This document shows, in pieces, positions 8,213 through 16,683 of a DNA stretch of 41,426 bases. Made by a program: the position numbers and the translations under genes. The notes under the pieces are model-generated. The model was not told the DNA's origin. It ran no database searches and was given only the letters and a program-made list of their open reading frames with translations. Source of the stretch: Casp-actino8 sp037147055 (GTDB taxonomy: Bacteria; Actinomycetota; Acidimicrobiia; Acidimicrobiales; Ilumatobacteraceae); assembly GCA_037147055.1 (NCBI GenBank), contig JBAWVW010000010.1:1-41426 (forward strand). Direction: 5' to 3'. How positions within the stretch are numbered: the first letter of the stretch is position 1; each line of letters starts with the position of its first letter.

Positions 8213-9073
8213 TTAGGAGAAGGTGGGCTCGACCCAATCTGGAAAGACATCGGGTAACCCATCGCTGACTTTGACCGGGAAGTTCGCTGGCCGCTTCTCC
8301 AAGAAACTCATCACGCCTTCCTTGGCATCCGCACTGGCCCCACGTGAATTGATCGCCCGTGAATCCATCCGATGAGCATCCATCGGATGGTCGGCACCGA
8401 GCATGCGCCACAACATTTGGCGGCTCAAGGCCACCGAGACTGGGGCCGTATTTTCAGCGATCTCACGTCCAATAGCCCTTGCCGCATCCAACAAAGCATC
8501 GGCCTCATGAACACTGCGTACCAAGCGACCTTCCTTGGCCTCCGTAGCGCTGATCATTCGCCCCGTGAAACACCATTCCGCGGCCTGCGAAATGCCGACA
8601 ATCCTCGGTAAGAACCAACTACTGGCGGCCTCTGGAACAATTCCTCGTTTGGCGAAAACAAAACCGAATTTCGCCTGATCGCTAGCCAAACGAATATCCA
8701 TCGGCAGGGTCATCGTCACACCGACTCCTACTGCGGCCCCATTAATCGCACCAATGACTGGCTTTTTGCTTTCAAAGATTCGCAGCGAAACCAAACCTCC
8801 GCCATCACGCATCACACCCGATGTGGCTTTGACATCGCTACCACCTTTAGCGAAAGTCTCTCCACCACTTGATAAGTCGGCCCCTGCACAAAAAGCGCGA
8901 CCTGCACCGGTGACGATCACCGCCCGAACGTTGTCATCGGCATCACTCTCATCGAAAGCCGAAATGATTTCTTTGAGCATTCGATTAGTAAACGCGTTTA
9001 ACTTCTCGGGACGATTGAGGGTGATCGTCGCAATCTGCTCGGAAACCTCATAGATGATCTCTTGGTAAGCCAT
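8213..9073 (-). CDS. Enoyl-CoA hydratase (crotonase) family protein
   Basis: A 286-residue crotonase-fold protein. Oxyanion-hole segments are CAGADLSSG and GAAVGVGVTMT, and the fold-typical IRLASDQAKFGFVF and GIVPEAASSWFLPRIVG follow. The Glu of VPEAAS is present, whereas the first catalytic Glu position of classical hydratases is occupied by Thr (GVGVTMTLP). This is a recognised actinobacterial subtype but makes straightforward hydratase activity uncertain. An AGGG lies 8 bases before the ATG. It follows ftsX by 20 bases, so it may share its transcript. Confidence 0.87.
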   Translation of the reverse strand: MAYQEIIYEVSEQIATITLNRPEKLNAFTNRMLKEIISAFDESDADDNVRAVIVTGAGRAFCAGADLSSGGETFAKGGSDVKATSGVMRDGGGLVSLRIFESKKPVIGAINGAAVGVGVTMTLPMDIRLASDQAKFGFVFAKRGIVPEAASSWFLPRIVGISQAAEWCFTGRMISATEAKEGRLVRSVHEADALLDAARAIGREIAENTAPVSVALSRQMLWRMLGADHPMDAHRMDSRAINSRGASADAKEGVMSFLEKRPANFPVKVSDGLPDVFPDWVEPTFS

Positions 9074-9093
9074 GGTTTCACCCTAATCGGGAG

Positions 9094-9996
9094 TCAGACG
9101 TCAAGGAAACGTGAAGCGGCAATGCCCGAGCCCACGGCACCGGCAATCGCTCCGATGAGCAGCAAAATGACCATCACAAAACGCATATATCCGTCTGTGA
9201 CAACCAAAGCTGCCAACTCAGTGTCATTGAAATCTGCAACTGCCCCAGACCATGCCGTGTTCAATCCCCACAATCCGAGGCATGATAAAACACCGCCGAT
9301 GACACCTTGCAAAAGACCTTCAAGCATGAATGGAATGCGGATAAACCAGTTCGTCGCACCCACTAACTTCATCACTTCAATCTCTCGTCGACGGGCGAAC
9401 ATAGCGGTTCGCACGGTATTCCAGATCAACCCCACCGCAACGACTAAAAGCACTATGGACATCACCGTCGTGGCCACGCGAATGAATTGCGAGACGCGGG
9501 CTACCACATCAAAAACATCTTGGGCGTAGGCCACTTCACGAACGCCCGGGATATTGCGGAATTGTTCACCAAGTTCACGAATCAAATTAGAGTCCTGCGA
9601 AATAGGTACGACTTTAAATTGCGAAGGAATATTTTCTGGAGTCAATAGCCGCAGTGTTCCGGGATCTCCAGCAAACAGTTTCTCGGCCTCGGCGTAACTC
9701 TCAGCCTGATTGAGGTAACGCAACTTAGAAACATCAATGATTGACGGTTGAGATTCCAAGGCGCCCCTGATGACGTCAACCTGCGTCGCATCAGCATCTG
9801 ATCGGACATACACGATGAGTTCAACATCGCCTTTCCAACGGGTCAGCAAATTGTCAAAGGCGCTCTGAATAAGAAAGGTTGAGCCAACGAGCAACAAAGA
9901 CACAGCAGAAGTCACTACGGCGGCACCAGTGAGAGTGATATTGCGTCTGAAACTCACCCATGTTTCGCGCAAGGCATAGCTCATTCGGGTAAACAT
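9094..9996 (-). CDS. ftsX: Cell division protein FtsX
   Basis: Membrane partner of FtsE; the complex activates peptidoglycan hydrolases at the division site. The 300-residue protein has one N-terminal membrane segment (about 24-45), a large extracellular domain with VELIVYVRSDADATQ, and three C-terminal segments including one after MFARRREIEVMKLVGATNWFIRIPF, the conserved FtsX cytoplasmic helix motif. Its ATG overlaps the ftsE stop by one base, typical of the pair. The usual actinobacterial downstream partners (ripC-like hydrolase, smpB) are absent; a crotonase follows instead. Confidence 0.95.
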   Translation of the reverse strand: MFTRMSYALRETWVSFRRNITLTGAAVVTSAVSLLLVGSTFLIQSAFDNLLTRWKGDVELIVYVRSDADATQVDVIRGALESQPSIIDVSKLRYLNQAESYAEAEKLFAGDPGTLRLLTPENIPSQFKVVPISQDSNLIRELGEQFRNIPGVREVAYAQDVFDVVARVSQFIRVATTVMSIVLLVVAVGLIWNTVRTAMFARRREIEVMKLVGATNWFIRIPFMLEGLLQGVIGGVLSCLGLWGLNTAWSGAVADFNDTELAALVVTDGYMRFVMVILLLIGAIAGAVGSGIAASRFLDV

Positions 9997-10673
9997 CAGT
10001 CGTACACCCCACGCTCTTGGTCGCGGACGATAACGCCACGGTCAAGTTGCACAACCCGACGACGCATCATGTTCACGATGCGCTGATCATGGGTTGCCAT
10101 GACCACCGTTGTGCCCGTGGCATTAATGCGCTCGAGAAGTCGCATGATTCCTTCACCCGTGGCGGGATCAAGGTTTCCAGTTGGCTCATCAGCCAGCAAA
10201 ATCAACGGCCGATTCACGAAGGCACGCGCAATGGATACTCGTTGTTGTTCTCCACCCGACAATTGGTGTGGGAAACGATCACCTTTGTCAGCTAAGCCTA
10301 CAAGATCGAGAACGGCAGGAACCTGCTGGGCAATCACATGCTTGGGACGACCAATCACTTCGAGGGCAAAAGCCACATTCTCCGAAACGGTTTTATTTAA
10401 TAGCAATTTGTAATCCTGAAAGATATTTCCGAGGTTGCGGCGCAAATATGGGACCTTTGACTCAGCAATCTCATTGATATTTTGCCCCGCAACCCACACT
10501 GCACCGCGTTCGGGCTGTTCTTGGCGGTTGATCAGGCGCAACAAAGTGGACTTACCCGATCCAGACGGACCCACCATAAATATGAATTCACCCTTGGCGA
10601 TCTCAAAAGATGCGTCGCGAACCGCAGGTGCTTCTGACCCGTAAGTTTTGGTGACATTATCTAAACGAATCAT
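9996..10673 (-). CDS. ftsE: Cell division ATP-binding protein FtsE
   Basis: ABC-type ATPase of 225 residues. Walker A GPSGSGKST lies near residue 35, a Q-loop follows around IFQDYKLL (a FtsE hallmark), the signature LSGGEQQR is near residue 138, and Walker B ILLADEPTGNLD near residue 158 is followed by the switch His in ATHD. AAGGAG stands five bases before the ATG. It couples ATP hydrolysis to FtsX and hence to cell wall hydrolysis. It lies 75 bases after prfB, the usual actinobacterial neighbour. Confidence 0.97.
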   Translation of the reverse strand: MIRLDNVTKTYGSEAPAVRDASFEIAKGEFIFMVGPSGSGKSTLLRLINRQEQPERGAVWVAGQNINEIAESKVPYLRRNLGNIFQDYKLLLNKTVSENVAFALEVIGRPKHVIAQQVPAVLDLVGLADKGDRFPHQLSGGEQQRVSIARAFVNRPLILLADEPTGNLDPATGEGIMRLLERINATGTTVVMATHDQRIVNMMRRRVVQLDRGVIVRDQERGVYD

Positions 10674-10748
10674 CTGACTCCTTGAGCAAACCAGGGCTCA
10701 AACATTGGTCTTTAAACAACAAGTTCACAGATTACCAGCGCGCTTGGT

Positions 10749-11852
10749 CTAGGTCTCGTCACCCGAACGTCGCCAACGCAAGTAACCAACCATAAATTCA
10801 TCGAGATCGCCATCCAAGACCGACTCAACACTGCTGGATTCGATATTTGTGCGCAGATCTTTCACCATCTGGTAGGGCTGCAAGACATAGCTGCGAATCT
10901 GACTCCCCCAGCCCACCGTGGCTTGCTTGCCAGCAATGCGCGCCAGTTCCTCTTGATGTTCTTCTTCGATCTTGGCTGCAACCATTGCCTTGAGGCGATT
11001 CATCGCCTTTTCACGGTTCTGCAACTGGCTGCGTTCTTCTTGAGAAGATGAAACCAATCCCGTTGGCTCATGAATGAGTCGGACAGCAGATGATGTTTTG
11101 TTGACGTGCTGACCACCAGCCCCCGAGGCACGAAACACTTCCATGCGTACGTCAGTCTCATCGATTTCGATATCTGGGTTTTCCATCGCCGGCCACACTT
11201 GCACTGCAGAAAAACTTGTTTGACGGCGGCCCTGATTATCAAAAGGGCTAATCCGTACCAGACGGTGAGTACCGCGCTCTGAGGTCATCAGACCGTAGGC
11301 ATAGCGTCCCTTGAGAGTGAACTCAACAGACATGATGCCCGCTTCAGTCCCAGCCGAGATGTCATCTATTTCAAAGCCGAGGCCACGACGTTCGGCCCAT
11401 CGTTGATACATCCGCAAGAGAATTTCACTCCAGTCCTGTGCATCAACACCACCGTCTTTCGTGTTGATGTGCACGATGCAGTCCAATTCATCATGCTCGC
11501 CCGTAAACAGACTGCGCATCTCCAGACCACTCAATTGCTCAGCGATACTCTTAACTCCGGCTTCTATTTCATTCTCTTGCGAGGCATCGTCCACATCACG
11601 AGCCATCTCGTGGAGAACCTCAACATCCTCAAGTTGGCGCGCCAGAACGTCGTAAATCTCAATATCGCCCTTGGTATTGGCATACTCAGTGTTCAGTTTC
11701 TTGGCTAAATTTTGGTCATCCCAGAGACCAGGTTTGGACACTTCAATCTCTAATTCACGAAAGCGCTGACGCTGAGCTTCAATTTTTAGATAGACATTTG
11801 CTTCAGAAAGCCGGCGGCTGACATCGCGCAAATCGTCCGTAAAGTCGCGCAC
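10749..11852 (-). CDS. prfB: Peptide chain release factor 2
   Basis: Releases nascent peptides at UGA and UAA codons. The 367-residue protein has the RF2 codon-recognition tripeptide SPF at 202-204 and the GGQ loop at 246-248 (ASGAGGQHVNKTSSA). The reading frame is continuous through the N-terminal region where many bacteria have a programmed +1 frameshift, so that autoregulation is absent here. The start is a GTG six bases after the secA stop; no strong ribosome binding site is visible, so translation may be coupled to secA. Confidence 0.96.
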   Translation of the reverse strand: MRDFTDDLRDVSRRLSEANVYLKIEAQRQRFRELEIEVSKPGLWDDQNLAKKLNTEYANTKGDIEIYDVLARQLEDVEVLHEMARDVDDASQENEIEAGVKSIAEQLSGLEMRSLFTGEHDELDCIVHINTKDGGVDAQDWSEILLRMYQRWAERRGLGFEIDDISAGTEAGIMSVEFTLKGRYAYGLMTSERGTHRLVRISPFDNQGRRQTSFSAVQVWPAMENPDIEIDETDVRMEVFRASGAGGQHVNKTSSAVRLIHEPTGLVSSSQEERSQLQNREKAMNRLKAMVAAKIEEEHQEELARIAGKQATVGWGSQIRSYVLQPYQMVKDLRTNIESSSVESVLDGDLDEFMVGYLRWRRSGDET

Positions 11853-11858
11853 GAGAAT

Positions 11859-14618
11859 TCAGTTCTTGCCGTGGCACAATTTAAATTTCTTACCCGAGCC
11901 ACACGGGCAGGCGGCATTACGCGAAGTCTTTGACCAACCCTCATTCACAATCGGTTGCTGTTTTACTGGAGCGCTTGGTTGCGGCCCAGCCACACCAAGG
12001 TTGGCGGCCTGATCTGCGGCAGCCGAGGGAGCCTCAGACTTTAACTGCTGAACATTCTGCACAATCGGTGCAGGCTGATCGTTTTGCACAACTTGAACAT
12101 GCATTACATACTTCACAAAATCTTGGGCGATCCCCTTAATCATGGATCCAAACATCTCATAGCCCTCACGCTGCCATTCGGAGAGTGGATCTTTTTGACC
12201 CATGGCACGCAGGTTGATTCCCTCTTGTAGGTAATCCATTTCTTCAAGGTGTTCACGCCACCGTTGGTCGATGATTCGCAACATCACTTGACGCTCAACA
12301 TCGCGCATCACAACGGGTGTCAGTTCGACTTCACGCTGTTCGTAGTACGCCGTGGCATTGACCATCACGATGTCATACATCTTGTTCGTCGAACCACATT
12401 GAGCCAACTCATCAATGCTTATCTCGTTGGGCCAGTAGGTCGTGAGTTCTTTGCTCAAACCTTCGAGGTCCCACTCGTCATCGACTTCGCTCACGCAGTA
12501 TGTCTCAATCAGCGAGTCAACTGCCTCGGCCATGTATTCAAGAGCCTCAACCTTAAGATCAGCACCGTCAAGAATCTGATCGCGACGCATATAAATGACC
12601 TTGCGTTGCTCATTCATCACTTCGTCATACTTCAAAACGTTCTTACGAATTTCAGCGTTGCGAGTTTCAACCGTCCCCTGGGCGCGTTCGATCGCTTTGG
12701 TGACCATCTTGTGTTCGATCGCTTCATCTTCGGGAAGGGCGCGACCCATAACCCAACTCAAAGCACCAGTGGCGAACAAACGCATCAACTCATCTTCAAG
12801 GCTGAGATAGAAACGCGTGGATCCAGGGTCGCCTTGGCGACCAGAACGACCACGCAATTGGTTATCAATACGACGGCTTTCATGGCGCTCTGAACCAATC
12901 ACGTATAAGCCGCCAGCAGCGCGAACTTTTTCACCTTCGGCTTGGCAACGAGCAGAAATTTCTTTGAGTAACACGTCGTAACGCGACTGTGCCGCCATTC
13001 GTGCTGTGCGATATTCCTCAGGCATCTCGGCTAACGGTACAGGTAAAGCAAATTCGTCAGCCAAAGTATTGGCGGCGTGACCTTCACTGAGAACAGCAAC
13101 TCGGGTTAGTCCTTCGGGGTTGCCGCCCAAAATAATGTCCACTCCACGTCCAGCCATGTTGGTAGCAACGGTCACCGCACCTAATCGACCTGCTTGCGTA
13201 ACAATTTCGGCTTCACGCGTGTGCTGCTTAGCATTGAGGACCTCATGCTTGACCCCATTTTTGGCGAGTATTCGTGCGAGGTGTTCACTCTTTGCAACGC
13301 TGACGGTTCCAATCAGAACTGGCTGCCCATTGGCATGTCGTTCAATGATGTCATCAACGACTGCATTAAATTTTGCATCTTCAGTTTTGAAAATGAGGTC
13401 GGCAGCATCCTCACGAACAACGACACGGTTTGTCGGGATTGGCACCACCTGTAGGTCGTACGTGTTCATCAACTCAGCAGCTTCGGTCTGCGCAGTTCCG
13501 GTCATACCGGACAACTTCGAGTACATGCGGAAATAGTTCTGCAGAGTAATTGTGGCCAGAGTCTGATTCTCTTCTTTGATTTTGACGCCTTCTTTGGCTT
13601 CCACCGCCTGGTGAATACCTTCGCTCCAACGACGACCTTCAAGAATACGTCCCGTGAATTCATCCACGATCTTCACTTCGCCACCCTGAATGATGTAGTC
13701 CTTATCGCGGCGGTATAACTCTTTGGCTTTCAATGCCACCTGTAATTGGTGAACGAGATTGCGTTGCACTTCGTCGTAAAGATTCCCTACACCAAGTTCG
13801 GCTTCAACGCGTTCAATGCCTGCCTCGGTGGGCATGACAATGCGCTTATCTTCTTCAACTTCATAATCAACATCACGCTTCAAGGCACGCACGATCGACG
13901 CAAAGCGATAGTACAAATTGGCGGCATCAGCTACTCGACCAGAAATGATCAATGGAGTACGTGCCTCGTCAATGAGAATTGAGTCCACTTCATCAACGAT
14001 GGCGAAGGAGTGCCCGCGTTGAACTTTGTTTGCTTTAGTAGGCGCCATGTTGTCGCGCAGATAGTCAAAACCGAACTCGTTGTTTGTCCCATAGGTGATA
14101 TCGGCGGCGTAGTCGGCGCGCTTTTGCGCGGGTTCCTCACGATGACCTGGAACGACGAGTCCGACACTGAGACCGAGCCAACGATGAATGCGACCCATCC
14201 ACTCGGAGTCACGACGAGCGAGATAATCGTTGACTGTGATGAGGTGTACACCATGACCCGAGAGCCCGTTGAGATAGGCCGGCAACGTTGAAACCAGGGT
14301 CTTGCCCTCACCTGTTTTCATTTCCGCGACCCAACCGAAGTGCAGAGCCGCCCCACCCATCATTTGGACGTCGTAGTGGCGTTGACCGATGACTCGATCC
14401 GCCCCTTCACGAACTACGGCAAAGGCCTCCATTAAAAGGTCGTCCAGCGATTCGCCGCGCTCCAAGCGGGAGCGAAACTCCCCTGTTTTAGCCTTGAGAT
14501 CATCGTCGGACAAAGACTTGAAAGCGGTGGCGTAAGCATTGATGTCAGGAACTAGACCCTCAAGGGCCTTGAGTTTCTTGCCTTCACCGGCCCGCAGGAT
14601 ACGATCGAGGATTCCCAT
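11859..14618 (-). CDS. secA: Preprotein translocase ATPase SecA
   Basis: Motor of the Sec secretion pathway. The frame is open to a GTG at 14663, but the ATG at 14618 (MGILDRILRAGEGKKLKALEG) matches the family N-terminus and gives 919 residues. Visible motifs are the nucleotide-binding AEMKTGEGKTLVSTLPAYLN, the DEAD-like VDEVDSILIDEARTPLIISG, the second helicase domain TNMAGRGVDIILGGNPEG, and a C-terminal SEC-C zinc site CPCGSGKKFKLCHG. The stretch before the zinc site is Ala/Gln/Pro rich and variable. A branched hairpin sits 10 bases upstream of the ATG. The next gene, prfB, begins 6 bases after the stop. Confidence 0.96.
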   Translation of the reverse strand: MGILDRILRAGEGKKLKALEGLVPDINAYATAFKSLSDDDLKAKTGEFRSRLERGESLDDLLMEAFAVVREGADRVIGQRHYDVQMMGGAALHFGWVAEMKTGEGKTLVSTLPAYLNGLSGHGVHLITVNDYLARRDSEWMGRIHRWLGLSVGLVVPGHREEPAQKRADYAADITYGTNNEFGFDYLRDNMAPTKANKVQRGHSFAIVDEVDSILIDEARTPLIISGRVADAANLYYRFASIVRALKRDVDYEVEEDKRIVMPTEAGIERVEAELGVGNLYDEVQRNLVHQLQVALKAKELYRRDKDYIIQGGEVKIVDEFTGRILEGRRWSEGIHQAVEAKEGVKIKEENQTLATITLQNYFRMYSKLSGMTGTAQTEAAELMNTYDLQVVPIPTNRVVVREDAADLIFKTEDAKFNAVVDDIIERHANGQPVLIGTVSVAKSEHLARILAKNGVKHEVLNAKQHTREAEIVTQAGRLGAVTVATNMAGRGVDIILGGNPEGLTRVAVLSEGHAANTLADEFALPVPLAEMPEEYRTARMAAQSRYDVLLKEISARCQAEGEKVRAAGGLYVIGSERHESRRIDNQLRGRSGRQGDPGSTRFYLSLEDELMRLFATGALSWVMGRALPEDEAIEHKMVTKAIERAQGTVETRNAEIRKNVLKYDEVMNEQRKVIYMRRDQILDGADLKVEALEYMAEAVDSLIETYCVSEVDDEWDLEGLSKELTTYWPNEISIDELAQCGSTNKMYDIVMVNATAYYEQREVELTPVVMRDVERQVMLRIIDQRWREHLEEMDYLQEGINLRAMGQKDPLSEWQREGYEMFGSMIKGIAQDFVKYVMHVQVVQNDQPAPIVQNVQQLKSEAPSAAADQAANLGVAGPQPSAPVKQQPIVNEGWSKTSRNAACPCGSGKKFKLCHGKN

Positions 14619-14628
14619 GCAGATGTAG

Positions 14629-14654
14629 AGCCTATCGTCGGGTAGCCCGAGGCT
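14629..14654 (-). promoter_or_regulatory. Hairpin immediately upstream of secA start
   Basis: Outer stem AGCCT/AGGCT, inner stem CGGG/CCCG with loop CTA and a five-base bulge, ending about 10 bases before the secA ATG. It could affect ribosome access, but no clear Shine-Dalgarno is visible to be masked. Functional meaning is inference. Confidence 0.3.
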
Positions 14655-14718
14655 AGTGGTCACCTAAAATTCACTGAGAAATGCTTCATCAGCGTCCCTT
14701 ATTCGGCAGACTTTGAAG

Positions 14719-15399
14719 GTGACATTGTCCTCAGAAAAGCTATTTCCCGCTCCCGACCGCCAGATTGACGCTGTGATCTTTGATTTCGGCGGGGTTTTGG
14801 CTAGCAATGGACGACCATCCGATGTCATTAAACGATTTCCCAATGATCCAGCTGACAAAGTGATGAAAGTCATGATGGGCGATTACGGTCAAGACACCGA
14901 TCATCCGTGGCATCGCTTGGAGCGCGGCGAAATCACGATGTCGCAATATCGCACGGACTTGGGATCTTTAGTTCTTGAAGCTGGCTTGCAGCCAATTCAA
15001 CTTCCTTTAAATACCGGGAACTCAAAATTTATTGGTATTACTTTTGAACCCTGTGAGCCAATAATCACTTTGGTCCATGAACTCAAAACTGCTGGATTTC
15101 GTTTGGGCGTACTCACCAACAATGTTCGTGAATTGCGCAGCGTGTGGTGGCCAATGCTGGACTTCGAAAATATTTTTGATGACGTCGTGGACAGCCATGA
15201 GGTTGGAATGCGTAAGCCAAATCCAGCTATTTATCGCCTCGCCCTTGAACGACTTGGCGCCGTCGCCGAACGCACTGCATTTTTAGACGACGCACAATCC
15301 AATGTGGATGCGGCAATAGCGGTTGGATTGCATGGGGTGTGGGTGGAAGAAGACCCAACTTCTGCAGTGCAAACATTGCGTAGCCTCGCAGGTTTCTAG
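14719..15399 (+). CDS. HAD-superfamily hydrolase
   Basis: Haloacid dehalogenase-fold protein of about 226 residues. Motif I is VIFDFGGVL, with the nucleophilic Asp; the usual second Asp is replaced by Gly, as in the epoxide-hydrolase N-terminal/ACAD10-like branch. Motif II is LTNN, motif III the Lys in MRKPNPAIY, and motif IV FLDDAQSNV. A small-molecule phosphatase is likely, substrate unknown. Starts at TTG 14713 and GTG 14719 are both possible; GTG is chosen because GAAG directly precedes it. The stop overlaps that of the convergent ComF gene by three to four bases (CTAG). Confidence 0.85.
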   Translation: MTLSSEKLFPAPDRQIDAVIFDFGGVLASNGRPSDVIKRFPNDPADKVMKVMMGDYGQDTDHPWHRLERGEITMSQYRTDLGSLVLEAGLQPIQLPLNTGNSKFIGITFEPCEPIITLVHELKTAGFRLGVLTNNVRELRSVWWPMLDFENIFDDVVDSHEVGMRKPNPAIYRLALERLGAVAERTAFLDDAQSNVDAAIAVGLHGVWVEEDPTSAVQTLRSLAGF

Positions 15400-16031
15400 C
15401 CCCTTCTTCGCTCGGGCGTGGCTGCTACAGCGAATAAACCAACTTTATGCGCCCCAGCCAATTCAAGAGCGTGAGCCGCCGCTTTCAGCGTGCTGCCAGT
15501 TGTCACCACATCGTCGATCACTAACACACTGACTGCTCGTCGCAATGGACGGGCCCGAAATAACGGTCCATCCAGACGCTCTTCGCGGGTTCGCCCCGTC
15601 TGGGGCCGACTGTGATCTCGATACAACAGACGACGACAGGGGATGCCCAACTGACGAGCCACCGCGCGTGCTAGAAGTTCGGACTGATCGAAGCCACGTC
15701 GTCTGCGCCGCGATGAAGAGGTGGGAGCCCATGTGACAACCTCGAAAGTCAGAGCATCTGGATCGTCGCGAACTGACTTCACTAACTGTCGTGCCAGGAT
15801 CGTCACCGCGCGCCGTTGATTGCGATATTTCAGATCACGAATAAGTTTCTGCGTCTGCCCATCAAGAAGATCCGATGCTGTAATACCTGCCACTATGCTC
15901 GTGGCGTTCTGATGATCGTCTCGACAGGATTCACACAGACGCACCAGATGACCCGCTTGGTCACGCTTGAAACCTGCGGGGGCGACCCGAAAGAGTTGAC
16001 GACATGAGGTGCAGGCAAGGGCAGTGAACAT
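15396..16031 (-). CDS. ComF-family phosphoribosyltransferase-like protein
   Basis: A 211-residue protein with an N-terminal CxxC pair (CTSC and CESC, residues about 8-37), a probable zinc ribbon, and a C-terminal type I phosphoribosyltransferase fold with the PRPP-binding loop VLVIDDVVTTGSTL. ComF proteins take part in DNA uptake in naturally competent bacteria, but many homologues occur where competence is unknown. The substrate is not known. It lies 40 bases after the yczE-like gene. Confidence 0.88.
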   Translation of the reverse strand: MFTALACTSCRQLFRVAPAGFKRDQAGHLVRLCESCRDDHQNATSIVAGITASDLLDGQTQKLIRDLKYRNQRRAVTILARQLVKSVRDDPDALTFEVVTWAPTSSSRRRRRGFDQSELLARAVARQLGIPCRRLLYRDHSRPQTGRTREERLDGPLFRARPLRRAVSVLVIDDVVTTGSTLKAAAHALELAGAHKVGLFAVAATPERRRG

Positions 16032-16071
16032 GAAGCCATTTCACCATGGGGGTATGGCAGAACAGGCAAAA

Positions 16072-16683
16072 TCAGGCTTGTTGAGGGTTTCGAACCGAAA
16101 CAAATGGCAATAAGAATTGCACCAGTGGCCCAATGCCGAACATAAATACCAAGGTTCCGATGCCTACCTTGCCTCCGAGAAAAAGACCTGCTACGAGGAC
16201 TGTTACCTCAATCAAGGTGCGCGCCAAACGAATACTCAGGGAGCGTCCAAAAAATTTTCGCTTGGTCATCCCGAGCATGATCCCATCGCGTGGCCCCGAG
16301 CCTAAATCTGATCCTAGATACAGTGCTGTTCCGACTCCCACGACAACGAGTCCAGCCAGTACGAGAAGAAGTCGAGCTGCAAGATTATTCGTTTCACCGA
16401 TGAACTGCTTGCTGACATTAACCATCAGCCCGATTTCAAGAGCATTCAAAATCGTTCCTAAACCTGGTTTTTGACGCAGGGGAATCCACAACAGCAAGAG
16501 CAATAAACCTGTTCCAACAATGACAATGCCCACTGAGATATCAAGCCGTTCGGCAACACCTGTATGAAAAATATCCCACGGTGCCAGACCAAGATCAGCG
16601 CGAATAAAGAATGTAATTCCGATTCCGAAAAGAGCTAGTCCAGTGACACACCGAAGTAACTTCTCAACAAAAAGTTTTGTCAT
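16072..16683 (-). CDS. YczE/YyaS/YitT-like integral membrane protein
   Basis: A 203-residue protein with five to six hydrophobic segments. Two related segments, RADLGLAPWDIFHTG (about 28-42) and GSDLGSGPRDGIMLG (about 125-139), show an internal duplication typical of the YczE family. Function is undefined in the family. The ATG overlaps the ahcY stop by one base (TGATG), so it is probably translated with ahcY. A transport role connected to homocysteine or adenosine is a possibility from that coupling only. Confidence 0.8.
   Translation of the reverse strand: MTKLFVEKLLRCVTGLALFGIGITFFIRADLGLAPWDIFHTGVAERLDISVGIVIVGTGLLLLLLWIPLRQKPGLGTILNALEIGLMVNVSKQFIGETNNLAARLLLVLAGLVVVGVGTALYLGSDLGSGPRDGIMLGMTKRKFFGRSLSIRLARTLIEVTVLVAGLFLGGKVGIGTLVFMFGIGPLVQFLLPFVSVRNPQQA

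Noticed and set aside
11750..11852. Programmed frameshift in prfB
   Set aside because: The frame is continuous through the region where the shift site would be, with normal RF2 sequence on both sides.
12249..12893. Plus-strand open frame of 214 codons opposite secA
   Set aside because: It lies wholly antisense to a strongly conserved SecA region and its composition (His, Asn, Leu rich) is that of a mirror frame; no family features.
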